Assembly (NCBI GenBank): GCA_016125075.1
Contig: WGMO01000004.1
Location: 1 to 64,000, forward strand
DNA: 64,000 nucleotides
DNA from: Terrimonas sp.
Lineage (GTDB): Bacteria; Bacteroidota; Bacteroidia; Chitinophagales; Chitinophagaceae
Direction of reading: 5' to 3'
In this document: piece after piece, positions 44,300 through 53,445 of the stretch
Position numbering within the stretch: position 1 is the stretch's first letter
Layout of the letters: each line of letters begins with the position of its first letter
Made by a program: the position numbers and the translations under genes
Notes under the pieces: generated by a model
The model's input: only the letters and a program-made list of their open reading frames with translations
Database searches by the model: none
Told to the model about the DNA's origin: nothing

Positions 44300-44761
44300 A
44301 TGACTATGCATTCACCTTTTGATCTGAGCAAACCCGTAGCGATTGGTGGTGATCACGCAGGATTTGAATATAAGGAAGACCTGATCTCTTTCCTCGAGGG
44401 CAAGGGGATCCCCTTTCATGATTTTGGAACCCATTCTGCCGATTCGGTCGACTACCCCGACTATGCTCACCCGGTAGCGACAGCCGTTGAGAAGAACGAA
44501 GCCTCCTTCGGAATCCTGATCTGTGGCAGCGGTAATGGCGTAGCCATCACTGCCAATAAGCACCAGGGTATCCGCGCAGCTATTTGCTGGGGCGAAGAAC
44601 TTGCTAAACTCGCGCGGGAACATAACAATGCCAATATCATTTGTATCCCTGCCAGGTTTGTCCGGGAAGGTGACGTGGAAAAAATGATCCAGATCTTTAT
44701 CACAACCGATTTTGAAGGTGGCCGGCACCAGCGCCGGGTGGACAAGATCGCTTGTGCCTGA
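44300..44761 (+). CDS. rpiB: Ribose 5-phosphate isomerase B
   Basis: The 153-residue enzyme interconverts ribose 5-phosphate and ribulose 5-phosphate. GGDHAGFEYKEDLISFL, VDYPDYAHPVA and the catalytic CGSGNGVAITANKHQGIRAA block are intact, with ARFVREGD downstream. The start could be the ATG at 44300 or 44306 (MTMHS or MHS). It lies between tatC and a secreted M28 peptidase. Confidence 0.95.
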   Translation: MTMHSPFDLSKPVAIGGDHAGFEYKEDLISFLEGKGIPFHDFGTHSADSVDYPDYAHPVATAVEKNEASFGILICGSGNGVAITANKHQGIRAAICWGEELAKLAREHNNANIICIPARFVREGDVEKMIQIFITTDFEGGRHQRRVDKIACA

Positions 44762-44800
44762 TAACAGTTAACTTTTTTATCATATATACCCATCTGCCCA

Positions 44801-44808
44801 TACATTTG
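44801..44808 (+). promoter_or_regulatory. -7 element upstream of the M28 peptidase gene
   Basis: TACATTTG fits TAnnTTTG and lies 21 bp upstream of the ATG. No clear -33 box. Confidence 0.4.
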
Positions 44809-44829
44809 CTTTACTTAATAATTTTTTGA

Positions 44830-46359
44830 ATGAAAAAAATGCTGATCCTGGCATGTATTGCCCTACCCGTTTTTGCCATTGCCCAAAAGAAAAACAAGAC
44901 TGCTGAAAAAATTGCAAAATCCATTTCCGCCACTGACTTAAAAGAACGCCTGTACACGGTGGCCAGTAAAGAAAATGAGGGAAGGGACACCCCTTCACCC
45001 GGTCTGGAAAGGGCTGCTGACTACATAGAAAACCAATTCAAATCATTTGGGTTATTACCAGGAAATGGTGACAGCTACCGCTTACGGTATCCTGTTTACA
45101 AAGATTCAATGATATCCGCTTCGCTTATGGTCAACGAGGAAGCTTTGAATATCAATAAAGATTTTCAACCCTTGTCAGGCGTAAACCATACCGCAGCCAT
45201 GTCATTTTCTGAACTGGTGTTTGCAGGGTATGGAATTACAGACGACAAAACAGATAATTATGCCAACCTCGATGTACAGGGTAAACTGGTTATGATCCTC
45301 GATGGCAGCCCCGAATCGTATCCGTCAACCGGGCAGCAACGTTACCGCTCGCCCGCCAGCTCCTATGGCAAATTGATCACCGCAAGAAATAAAGGAGTGG
45401 CGGCCCTGATCATCGTTTCCGGAAACTTAAGCGGTAATAGTGGGAATGGAAGATCCCAATGGAGCCTTAACGGTTATAGCCCCTCTGTATTCCCGCTTAC
45501 GTTTACCCTTTCAGCTTCCGTTGCCAAAGGGATTCTCGGAGAAGATGCAAAAGACCTGGTTTCAAAAACAGATGGAAGTCCGGCCGCTACAAAACCCTAT
45601 AAGGCCAATATCAGTCTCTCCTATTATAATACGATCGTAAAAGGGTCTGCCTCCAATGTGCTGGGTGTGGTGGAAGGGAGTGATAAAAAAGATGAATGGG
45701 TCATCATTACCGCACACTATGACCATCTCGGGGTAAGAAATGACAATACGTATTATGGGGCAGATGATGACGGAAGCGGTACCGTGAGTGTGCTGGAGAT
45801 TGCACAGGCATTTGCCGGGGCAAAAGCTGCGGGAAAGGGACCCCGTCGCAGTATTCTTTTTATGACCGTAAGCGGGGAAGAACATGGACTATGGGGTTCC
45901 GGCTATTATGCCAACCATCCTGTTTATCCCCTCGAAAAAACATCCGCCGACCTGAATATTGATATGGTGGGTAGGATCGGAAATGAGTACCAGAAAAATA
46001 AGGACTCCGCTAATTATATCTATATCATCGGTGATGATAAGTTAAGCAGTGATCTTAACCCCATTACGGAACAGGTCAACAAGACGTACACCAAATTAAC
46101 CCTCGACAGAAAATATAATGACCCCAAAGACCCTAACCGCTTCTATTACAGAAGCGACCATTATAATTTTGCTGAAAAAGGGGTACCCATCATATTTTAT
46201 TTTAACGGGGTTCACCAGGATTATCACCGGCCCACCGATACACCGGATAAGATCAATTACCCCCTCATGGAAAAAAGGGCCCGGCTGGTTTTCTTTACGG
46301 CATGGGATATTGCTAACCGTGATGAAATGCTGAAAAGGGATAAGCCCCTGAATCAATAA
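44830..46359 (+). CDS. Secreted M28-family metallopeptidase
   Basis: The 509-residue protein has a signal peptide (to about 19, IAQ). It carries a protease-associated insert (PA-like, about 130-235) and the M28 catalytic core with the zinc ligands in ITAHYDHLG, YYGADDDGSGTV, SGEEHGLWGSGYY, DMVGRIG and VHQDYHRPTDTPDKI. This is a co-catalytic two-zinc aminopeptidase, acting outside the cytoplasm. A strong terminator follows. Confidence 0.9.
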   Translation: MKKMLILACIALPVFAIAQKKNKTAEKIAKSISATDLKERLYTVASKENEGRDTPSPGLERAADYIENQFKSFGLLPGNGDSYRLRYPVYKDSMISASLMVNEEALNINKDFQPLSGVNHTAAMSFSELVFAGYGITDDKTDNYANLDVQGKLVMILDGSPESYPSTGQQRYRSPASSYGKLITARNKGVAALIIVSGNLSGNSGNGRSQWSLNGYSPSVFPLTFTLSASVAKGILGEDAKDLVSKTDGSPAATKPYKANISLSYYNTIVKGSASNVLGVVEGSDKKDEWVIITAHYDHLGVRNDNTYYGADDDGSGTVSVLEIAQAFAGAKAAGKGPRRSILFMTVSGEEHGLWGSGYYANHPVYPLEKTSADLNIDMVGRIGNEYQKNKDSANYIYIIGDDKLSSDLNPITEQVNKTYTKLTLDRKYNDPKDPNRFYYRSDHYNFAEKGVPIIFYFNGVHQDYHRPTDTPDKINYPLMEKRARLVFFTAWDIANRDEMLKRDKPLNQ

Positions 46360-46380
46360 GCCTGTATGCCGAAACAAAAT

Positions 46381-46409
46381 AAAAAGGAGAAAATTATTTC
46401 TCCTTTTTT
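46381..46409 (+). terminator. Intrinsic terminator after the M28 gene
   Basis: AAAAAGGAGAAA (46381-46392) and TTTCTCCTTTTT (46397-46408) form a perfect 12-bp stem with a 4-nt loop, 21 bp after the stop codon and ending in a T-run. Confidence 0.85.
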
Positions 46410-46480
46410 AACAAATTCCCCGAATTTTACAATGTTGATCAGCTGTAAGCGGGTATTTATCAATAAATCCTCTGCCTGTA

Positions 46481-46903
46481 ATGAACGATTCTGCCACAAT
46501 TGATTATGCAGTTGTTTATAGAAATAAAGAGATAAAACAACTCAAGAAGAGACTTAAAAAAACCAGGTACGCCTTACTGATTTGTGCACTCCTCATTTTA
46601 TCTGCCGGCTTTATTTTCCTGTACATGCATGGAAGGTTCAGTACCACCGACCTGGCAACCTATATTGTTGTGGCGCTTGTTTTTGCCTTCCTGGGTACCA
46701 ATAGCCGTAAGAAACCGCTGAAAAGTATTATGGCAGGATTTATTTTGCTCTTCATTTTCTGGATTGAAGACATCAGCCTGGGGAACCATGAAATGATGTT
46801 CCGCGGAACGATTCTTAAGCTTTTTGTGCTGGCCATCCTCTTACTGGCATTAAAAACGGCAAAAGAGGCTGATATTATCAAAAGGGACCTGCACCTCGCC
46901 TGA
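46481..46903 (+). CDS. Small integral membrane protein, unknown
   Basis: The 140-residue protein has a charged N-terminal segment (VYRNKEIKQLKKRLKKTR), then four hydrophobic segments (about 30-50, 58-72, 82-97, 109-125). No recognisable family motif. It lies between two terminators, so is its own transcription unit. Function unknown. Confidence 0.6.
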   Translation: MNDSATIDYAVVYRNKEIKQLKKRLKKTRYALLICALLILSAGFIFLYMHGRFSTTDLATYIVVALVFAFLGTNSRKKPLKSIMAGFILLFIFWIEDISLGNHEMMFRGTILKLFVLAILLLALKTAKEADIIKRDLHLA

Positions 46904-47063
46904 TGCCCATTCCAAAAAAAAATTCCGGATTTTTTAAACCTGGAGCAATCCTTTTTGTCAAAACCTACGTATAGAAAGTAGTCAATATTATGAAGCGGAA
47001 AGCTTATGCAGGTCCCTTTGAAATAAATTGACGACAACAAATCCTTACCTTTCCCTATAAAAT

Positions 47064-47088
47064 AAAACCCCGGCGATGCCGGGGTTTT
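47064..47088. terminator. Bidirectional terminator
   Basis: AAAACCCCGGC (47064-47074) and GCCGGGGTTTT (47078-47088) form an 11-bp perfect stem with loop GAT. It sits between the plus-strand membrane gene and the convergent deoxyhypusine-synthase-like gene and has T-runs in both directions. Confidence 0.85.
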
Positions 47089-47112
47089 CATCTTTATAAT
47101 ACAAGTTTCTGT

Positions 47113-48087
47113 TTACCAGCCTAATATCCAGGCAAAAATCAGGGGAACAACAATCGTGGCATCGCTTTCCACAATGAACTTGGGCGTATGGATATCCAGT
47201 TTACCCCAGGTGATTTTCTCATTCGGAACGGCGCCTGAATAAGACCCAAATGAGGTGGTGGAATCGCTCACCTGGCAGAAATAACTCCAAAAGGGTACAT
47301 CATGCCATTCGAGGTCCTGGTACATCATGGGAACTACACAGATCGGGAAATCACCGGCAATCCCCCCGCCTACCTGGAAAAAGCCAACACCTTTACCGGA
47401 AGAATTGTTCCGGTACCAATCGGCTAGCCATACCATATATTCGATCCCGTTTTTTACAGTTCCTGCTTTCAGTTCATTTTTTATCACATAACTGGCAAAA
47501 ATATTACCCGTTGTACTGTCTTCCCAGCCGGGTACCACAATGGGAATATTCTTTTCGGCCGCCGCCACGATCCAGCTGTCTTTGGGGTCGATTTCATAAT
47601 ACTGGGCGAGGTCCCCGCTTAAAACAACCTTATATAAAAATTCGTGCGGGAAATATCTTTCCCCTTTTGATTCCGCATCCTTCCATTGCTGCAGGAGATG
47701 TTTTTGCAATCTTCTGAATGCTTCTTCCTCCGGGATACAGGTATCTGTAACCCGGTTATAATGATTCTCCAGCAGGTCCCATTCGTCCTGGGGTGTCAGA
47801 TCCCGGTAATGGGGCACCCTTTTGTAGTGCGAATGCGCCACCAGGTTCATCACATCTTCTTCAAGGTTGGCACCGGTACAACTGATAATATCCACCTTTC
47901 CCTGGCGGATCATTTCTGCCAGCGAAATACCCAGTTCTGCCGTACTCATGGCACCGGCAAGGGTGATCATCATTTTTCCCCCTTCCGCCAGGTGTTTTTC
48001 GTATCCTTTTGCCGCATCCATCAATGCAGCTGCATTAAAATGACGGTAATGGTGTTCGATAAAATTTGAAACAGGACCCTTGTTCAT
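47113..48087 (-). CDS. Deoxyhypusine-synthase-like protein
   Basis: The 324-residue protein belongs to the deoxyhypusine synthase fold: MITLAGAMSTAELGISLAEM, ISCTGANLEEDVMNLVAHSH, VVPGWEDSTTGNIFASYVI and the C-terminal ITWGKLDIHT with the catalytic lysine (about 296). In eukaryotes and archaea the enzyme makes the spermidine-derived hypusine precursor on eIF5A. Bacteria lack eIF5A, so a polyamine reaction such as homospermidine synthesis is more likely here. It is alone between terminators. Confidence 0.85.
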   Translation of the reverse strand: MNKGPVSNFIEHHYRHFNAAALMDAAKGYEKHLAEGGKMMITLAGAMSTAELGISLAEMIRQGKVDIISCTGANLEEDVMNLVAHSHYKRVPHYRDLTPQDEWDLLENHYNRVTDTCIPEEEAFRRLQKHLLQQWKDAESKGERYFPHEFLYKVVLSGDLAQYYEIDPKDSWIVAAAEKNIPIVVPGWEDSTTGNIFASYVIKNELKAGTVKNGIEYMVWLADWYRNNSSGKGVGFFQVGGGIAGDFPICVVPMMYQDLEWHDVPFWSYFCQVSDSTTSFGSYSGAVPNEKITWGKLDIHTPKFIVESDATIVVPLIFAWILGW

Positions 48088-48189
48088 TGCTTATTTTTTT
48101 TGATGCCGCCTCCTGTTCTGCCAACAGGCAGCAAGATGGGCGGAGAGCACCGCAAAAATATAGTTTTTACAGCAAGCAGAAAACAAAAA

Positions 48190-48209
48190 GCCCCGTTAGA
48201 CAACGGGGC
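48190..48209 (-). terminator. Terminator after the PepSY-like gene
   Basis: GCCCCGTT (48190-48197) and AACGGGGC (48202-48209) form an 8-bp stem with a 4-nt loop. On the minus strand it is followed by TTTTTGTTTTC, downstream of the gene ending at 48243. Confidence 0.8.
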
Positions 48210-48242
48210 CGCTCCACATGATCGAAAAAAAATATGATTGAT

Positions 48243-48686
48243 TTATTCCTTAATCTTTTTGATGATTTCCATACTCCCCGAGGCGGAGGCACAGACAAGA
48301 AATTTCTTGTTCTTTTTCTCCACGGTCATATAATAGTTTGTAATATCATTTTTTGTCACTTCGGTAATATCATAGAAGGCCGTGGCCAAATTCCTGACCG
48401 ACAATTCTTTGATAAGCGAAAGGGGTAACTGGCTAAACGTGATGTTTCGGGCCGTACCCAGTAATACGCCATCATAATTATAATAGGCAGCCACCCTGGA
48501 GTTATTATACACAAAGATGACCCGGGCATAATCCTTTTCGGCATTCCATTCAATATGACTGGCGGAGGAGAATTCCTTTTGAAAGGCAGATAAAATACTT
48601 GCATTCACCCGCAAATCTTCATGGGCCAGAACGGAGCTGGTACAGGTTACAAACAGGAGGGCTAAAATGGTTAATGATTTTTTAAT
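48243..48686 (-). CDS. Secreted PepSY-like protein with apparent ATT start
   Basis: The conventional ATG at 48614 would give 123 residues with no signal peptide. Extending upstream in frame gives (M)KKSLTILALLFVTCTSSVLA, a clear signal peptide, with ATT at 48686 (or at 48692) and no ATG, GTG or TTG available. The resulting 147 residues equal the 146 and 148 of its two paralogues. The mature part contains ASILSAFQKEFSSASHIEW and FSQLPLSLIKEL. Probable fold: PepSY-like periplasmic protein, function unknown. Confidence 0.65.
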   Translation of the reverse strand: MKKSLTILALLFVTCTSSVLAHEDLRVNASILSAFQKEFSSASHIEWNAEKDYARVIFVYNNSRVAAYYNYDGVLLGTARNITFSQLPLSLIKELSVRNLATAFYDITEVTKNDITNYYMTVEKKNKKFLVCASASGSMEIIKKIKE

Positions 48687-48858
48687 GGTAATTGAGTTGA
48701 TAGGTTTACTGTTCTTTTATTGTAATACGGTATGAAAGTATCAATTGTTACACCCCGGGTCAGGCAATTTGTGAAGGAAGGGAGCCGATGTTAAAGACTT
48801 TAACCTTGCCATGCATTCATCATCTGTTATTTAATAAAAAATAAACCCGGTGAGAAGA

Positions 48859-48881
48859 AACCCCGGCCTGAAGCCAGGGTT
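48859..48881 (-). terminator. Hairpin after the second PepSY-like gene
   Basis: On the minus strand AACCCTGGC pairs with GCCGGGGTT (one G:T-type mismatch), 28 bp beyond the stop codon of the gene at 48910. T-rich sequence follows about 20 bp further on, so it is a weak terminator. Confidence 0.5.
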
Positions 48882-48909
48882 CTATTTTAACCACACACCA
48901 AAACTGATA

Positions 48910-49356
48910 TTAAACTTTACGTCTTTTTTCAAATACAGTCCAGCTGTCGTTGCCTGAAGATTTCAGCACGGTTACCGTATCGGCGTTTTCTAAGGTGATA
49001 TAGTAACTGCTTCCCTCGCTCGTACTCATTTCGAACAGGTCGCTTACCCAGTAATCTTCAGAAAAATTCTTTTGAATACCTTTCATCAGGCTAAGGGGCA
49101 GTTGCATTGTGGTCAGGTTACGGCTGAGCCCCATGAACTCACCCTCCGGGGAGTAATAGGCAAAAATGATTTGTCCGCTCATTGAAAATGAAGCCTTATA
49201 ATAATTGGGGTTCACCGTCCAGCTGACCTCTTTAGCATTTGTAAACTCAGTATGAAATGCGTTCAGGACTTTGGGAGATACTTTTTCTTCACCGGCATAT
49301 AGCTGTGATACGCTCAGCATGATCATTACCGCCAGTGCTAACATTGTCTTTTTCAT
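48910..49356 (-). CDS. Secreted PepSY-like protein, second paralogue
   Basis: The 148-residue protein has a signal peptide (MKKTMLALAVMIMLSVSQLYA). Its mature part KVLNAFHTEFTNAKEVSW and TTMQLPLSLMKGI match the gene at 48243. The strand-rich layout FSMSGQIIFAYYSPEGEFMG and SYYITLENADT fits a small PepSY-like domain. Its ATG and signal peptide are intact. Function unknown; periplasmic. Confidence 0.75.
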   Translation of the reverse strand: MKKTMLALAVMIMLSVSQLYAGEEKVSPKVLNAFHTEFTNAKEVSWTVNPNYYKASFSMSGQIIFAYYSPEGEFMGLSRNLTTMQLPLSLMKGIQKNFSEDYWVSDLFEMSTSEGSSYYITLENADTVTVLKSSGNDSWTVFEKRRKV

Positions 49357-49660
49357 GATAATTCTTATTAAGTTGGTTTATAATTTTTGTTTGTTTGCCA
49401 TGTTTGACGACACAAAGGTGTAAAATGTTACAGCTGTCATCAAGCAAATAATGACTAGTGGACACCAATGTTAAAGAAGTGGTACGAGCATAAACATTGA
49501 TTAACAAGGCATCCTTCCTGGCTGCCATTCGACATCCATTTAAACCATTTATCCACGAACCGGCAAGAAAGATCAAATGTGAAAGTTTTTATAATGCCGG
49601 GATAAAAATCTTTTAATACGTTTCAAACCACCTGCCGGAACACAATGTTTATATTTACAG
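49357..49660. other. Divergent intergenic region
   Basis: About 304 bp between the minus-strand PepSY-like gene and the plus-strand ACP phosphodiesterase gene. AT-rich; TATATTTA just before the latter approximates a -7 element. No other feature recognised. Confidence 0.3.
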
Positions 49661-50257
49661 ATGAATTACCTGGCACATGCCTATCTTTCATTTGATGATA
49701 CCGAAATACTGATCGGGAACATGATCAGCGATTTTGTAAAAGGGAAAAAAAAATTTGATTACCCCACCCGGATTCAAAAAGGGATCAACCTGCACCGGGC
49801 TATCGATGCATTTACGGACGAACACCCGGTGACCAAAACAGCCAAAGAGGTTTTCAGGCCGGCTTACCGGCTATACAGCGCTGCATTTGTGGATGTTGTT
49901 TATGATCATTTTCTTGCCAATGACAGGGAGGTGTTCCAGGACGGACAGCTGCAAGCATTTTCCGGAATCGTTTATGATCAGTTAAATAGCCATTCCAGCC
50001 TGTTACCACCCCGTTTTGCGGGCATGTTGCCGTATATGCAGTCACAGAACTGGTTATACAATTACCAATTCTTATCGGGTATTGAAAAAAGTTTCGGGGG
50101 TCTTGTGAGAAGAGCTGCCTATATGACGGAAAGCGAAACCGCGTATATCCTCCTGCAGGAGCATTATGAATTGTTAAAAAAATGCTATACAACCTTTTTC
50201 GGGGAACTAAAGTCTTTTGCAGAGAAGGAATATACACTACTCATTTCCGATATTTGA
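49661..50257 (+). CDS. Acyl carrier protein phosphodiesterase
   Basis: The 198-residue protein matches the AcpH family: MNYLAHAYLSFDDTEILIGN, MISDFVKGKKKFDYPTRIQ, KGINLHRAIDAFTDEHPV and DVVYDHFLA. The family removes the phosphopantetheine arm of ACP, using metal-binding His and Asp residues. Length is normal. Probably cytoplasmic. Confidence 0.85.
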   Translation: MNYLAHAYLSFDDTEILIGNMISDFVKGKKKFDYPTRIQKGINLHRAIDAFTDEHPVTKTAKEVFRPAYRLYSAAFVDVVYDHFLANDREVFQDGQLQAFSGIVYDQLNSHSSLLPPRFAGMLPYMQSQNWLYNYQFLSGIEKSFGGLVRRAAYMTESETAYILLQEHYELLKKCYTTFFGELKSFAEKEYTLLISDI

Positions 50258-50305
50258 TTTTTATACTATTTGGGATACCCCAGTCACAATCGTTTTTTAT
50301 AAAAT

Positions 50306-50872
50306 ATGAAAAAAGTATCATTTGTCATCCTGCTGGGTTTCTCAGCCATCTTCATGAATGCCCAGTCAAAGACACCATTTCCTGAAGCAGATAAATCACC
50401 CATGGATATGAGTTATTATCCTGACAACTATCCCATCCTGAAGATCCAGAATAAGGCTAAAGAACCGGTTATTGCAAGAGTCATTTACAGCCGGCCGCAA
50501 AAAAACGGTCGTATGGTTTTTGGCGAACTGCTGGAATTTGGAAAATTATGGCGTCTTGGAGCCAATGAAGCAACCGAACTGGATCTCTACCGGGATGTAA
50601 AGATTGGTGGCAAAAAAATCCCAAAGGGCCGGTATACACTCTATGCTATACCGTATGAAAATAAATGGACCATCATCATCAATAAGGACACTGATACCTG
50701 GGGCGCTTTCAAGTATGAGGCAGACAAAGATCTTGTCAGGACCGATGTGCCGGTTCACAAAAGGGAAGATGTTAATGAATTCTTCTCTATGGTGTTTGAG
50801 AAAAATGATAACGGATTTAACCTGAATATTGGCTGGGATGATGTTTTGGTAACTCTTCCGATTTTGCTGTAA
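50306..50872 (+). CDS. DUF2911 protein, first of a pair
   Basis: The 188-residue secreted protein has a signal peptide (to about 20, NAQ) and the DUF2911 core: KSPMDMSYYPDNYPILKIQN, ARVIYSRPQKNGRMVFG, WRLGANEATELDLYRDVKIG and KGRYTLYAIPYENKWTIIIN. Its neighbour 9 bp away is a clear paralogue. The family has no assigned function. Confidence 0.85.
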   Translation: MKKVSFVILLGFSAIFMNAQSKTPFPEADKSPMDMSYYPDNYPILKIQNKAKEPVIARVIYSRPQKNGRMVFGELLEFGKLWRLGANEATELDLYRDVKIGGKKIPKGRYTLYAIPYENKWTIIINKDTDTWGAFKYEADKDLVRTDVPVHKREDVNEFFSMVFEKNDNGFNLNIGWDDVLVTLPILL

Positions 50873-50881
50873 TTTTCATTT

Positions 50882-51514
50882 ATGAAAAAAAATATTCAAT
50901 TCCTTTTTTCAGCTTTCCTGGTTTTTGCACTGGGAGCCTGCAGTAACAATGGTAAAGATCAGCCCGGGGATGCAGTAAAAAAACAGGATTCCATACCGTC
51001 CCGTACCATGATCGTCAATCCTAACCCGCTGGTTGACCAATCTCCGATGGACATGAGTTATTATCCCACAGAATATCCGAAGCTAAAGATGTCGGGTGAA
51101 ACAAATGCCCTTCCCTATATCAGGGTCATTTATAGCCGGCCACAAAAAAAAGGGAGGGTTATTTTTGGGGGTTTACAGAAATACGGGGAACCCTGGCGAC
51201 TGGGGGCCAACGAAGCCAGTGAAATAGAATTTTTTCGGGAAGTGAGTATCCAGGGTAAAAAAATTCCACCGGGACGGTATGTCATTTATTGCATCCCGGA
51301 AGAAAACCAATGGACGATTGTCCTCAATACCAACCTGTTTAGCTGGGGTCTTCATTTTGATCCTGCTAAGGATGCTTATCATTTCACCATACCCGTTGAA
51401 AAAACTAAATCGCCTGTTGAATTCTTTACCATGATTTTTCAGAAAAAAGAACAGGGTGCCAACCTCGTCATGGCCTGGGATAATATTATGGCAAGGCTTC
51501 CCATTGCATTCTGA
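50882..51514 (+). CDS. DUF2911 lipoprotein, second of a pair
   Basis: The 210-residue protein has a lipoprotein signal (VFALGACSNNG; lipid on the Cys near 20) and repeats the DUF2911 core: SPMDMSYYPTEYPKLKMSG, RVIYSRPQKKGRVIFGG and WRLGANEASEIEFFREVSIQ. The upstream copy is soluble-secreted while this one is anchored, so the two probably act at different sites. They share one transcript. Confidence 0.85.
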   Translation: MKKNIQFLFSAFLVFALGACSNNGKDQPGDAVKKQDSIPSRTMIVNPNPLVDQSPMDMSYYPTEYPKLKMSGETNALPYIRVIYSRPQKKGRVIFGGLQKYGEPWRLGANEASEIEFFREVSIQGKKIPPGRYVIYCIPEENQWTIVLNTNLFSWGLHFDPAKDAYHFTIPVEKTKSPVEFFTMIFQKKEQGANLVMAWDNIMARLPIAF

Positions 51515-51593
51515 ACTGCCCTTTCATAATCTTTGCTTTCCTTACCGCAAACTTCTGTCTTGCTTACAGGTATATTTTTAAGATATTTACAAT

Positions 51594-53444
51594 ATGTGTG
51601 GTATTGCAGGAATCATCAGCCGCCTTCCGGAATACGTTAACCCTGAACGGCTCAGGAATATGACCGATTCCTTAGCCCATCGCGGACCCGACGGGGAGGG
51701 ATACTGGATCAGCCCCGATTCCCTTATCGGGCTGGGCCATCGCAGATTAGCCATTATCGACCTTTCGGAAGCCGGTCGGCAACCCATGCATTTCCTGGAC
51801 CGGTATACTATTATCCATAATGGTGAGATCTACAATTTCCCGGAGTTGAAAGAATATCTCGTCAAAAAAGGGTATGTCTTTCGTTCCAAAACAGATACCG
51901 AAGTCATAGCAGCTGCATACGACCATTTCCGGGAAGATTGTATCGGGCATTTTGATGGTATGTTTGCCTTTGCTATCTGGGACGAAAAGGAAAAAAGCCT
52001 GTTTGCTGCCCGGGACCGCTTCGGTGAAAAACCCTTTTTCTATTATAAAGATGATGAGCAGTTCGTTTTTGCCAGTGAAATAAAGGGTCTCTGGGCCGCT
52101 GGCCTCCCAAAGACCGTGAACCAAAAAATGCTTTTTAATTACCTGACCATCGGGTATGTTGATAATCCTTCCAGGCCCGCTGAAACTTTTTTCGAAAATA
52201 TCTATAAGCTGCCCCCCGCTTCCTCCCTGTACATGGATATGCATACCCGTCAGATGCAGATCCGTAAATACTGGTCCATCGATCCTGCCCTTGAGATTAA
52301 TGATCCGGGCGATCAAAAAGTGCAGGAGGAATTTATGACCTTATTCAGCACTTCCATTAGCAGGCGGCTGAGAAGTGACCTGCCGGTAGGAACCAGTTTG
52401 AGTGGGGGTCTCGACAGCTCATCCATTGTGGCAATGATCGAAGAAACGGGTAAGCATGAACATGTTTTCCAGTCATTCTCTGCTATTTTCCCGGGTTTTG
52501 AAAAAAATGAAGAACAATATATTGATTTGGTCACAGACCGCTTTGGTTGGAAAAACAACAAATCTGTCATTGATGAAAAGGAGTTGCCGGAACTGATTGG
52601 CAAAGTTGCGGCCCATCTTGATGAACCTTTTGGAAGTGCCAGCAATATTGCACAGTACTGTGTATATCAATCCGCGAAAGACAAGGGGTATAAGGTCTTG
52701 CTCGACGGGCAGGGGGCTGATGAAATACTGGCAGGCTATACCAAATACTATAAATGGTATTGGCAGGAACTTTTCCGCCAACGAAAACTTTTCAGGAGCG
52801 GAGAATTGAAAGCTGCCCGGCAATTGGGAGTAACCGAAAAGTTTGGCTTCAAAAATATTGTGGCTTCCCTTTTCCCCGACCTGGCCTCGGTGATCCTTGA
52901 ACAGCGCTATTTGATGAATGCCATCCAACACCCGGATCTTTCACGAGATTTTGTCCGGGAGCAGAGCCGGGAGGCCTATTATAACAAACCTTCTTTTGGC
53001 GGTCTGAATGGCATCCTCTATTTCAATACCTGTATACACGGCCTCGAAGAACTGCTTCGGTATGCAGACCGCAACAGCATGGCACATGGCATCGAGGTGA
53101 GATTACCTTTTCTGCAACACCAGCTGGTAGAGTTCCTGTTTTCGCTGCCCCCTTCCTATAAAATTAAGCAGGGCTATACCAAGAGGCTGCTAAGGGATAC
53201 GATGAATAAGCATTTACCCGAAGCCATTGTATGGAGAAAAGATAAGACTGGGTTTGAACCCCCGCAGAAAAAATGGATGGCCCAAAAAAGCGTGGTCGAT
53301 CTCATTGAAGCTTCCAAAGAAAAACTGGTAAGGGAAGGAATCCTTCGCCAGGAAGCCCTTGAAAATAAGCCCCGGCCGCATACATCCTATACGGCCGGAG
53401 CTTATGAATGGCGATATCTTGCTGCAGGTTTGCTTTTCAAATAA
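51594..53444 (+). CDS. asnB: Asparagine synthase (glutamine-hydrolysing)
   Basis: The 616-residue enzyme has an N-terminal class II glutamine amidotransferase domain with Cys2 (MCGIAGI) and YTIIHNGEIYNFPELKEYL. The C-terminal ATP pyrophosphatase domain has SLSGGLDSSS at about residue 270. It converts aspartate and glutamine to asparagine, or acts on an unknown acceptor in antibiotic/cell-wall settings. The following gene is convergent, only 1 bp away. Confidence 0.9.
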   Translation: MCGIAGIISRLPEYVNPERLRNMTDSLAHRGPDGEGYWISPDSLIGLGHRRLAIIDLSEAGRQPMHFLDRYTIIHNGEIYNFPELKEYLVKKGYVFRSKTDTEVIAAAYDHFREDCIGHFDGMFAFAIWDEKEKSLFAARDRFGEKPFFYYKDDEQFVFASEIKGLWAAGLPKTVNQKMLFNYLTIGYVDNPSRPAETFFENIYKLPPASSLYMDMHTRQMQIRKYWSIDPALEINDPGDQKVQEEFMTLFSTSISRRLRSDLPVGTSLSGGLDSSSIVAMIEETGKHEHVFQSFSAIFPGFEKNEEQYIDLVTDRFGWKNNKSVIDEKELPELIGKVAAHLDEPFGSASNIAQYCVYQSAKDKGYKVLLDGQGADEILAGYTKYYKWYWQELFRQRKLFRSGELKAARQLGVTEKFGFKNIVASLFPDLASVILEQRYLMNAIQHPDLSRDFVREQSREAYYNKPSFGGLNGILYFNTCIHGLEELLRYADRNSMAHGIEVRLPFLQHQLVEFLFSLPPSYKIKQGYTKRLLRDTMNKHLPEAIVWRKDKTGFEPPQKKWMAQKSVVDLIEASKEKLVREGILRQEALENKPRPHTSYTAGAYEWRYLAAGLLFK

Positions 53445-53445
53445 T

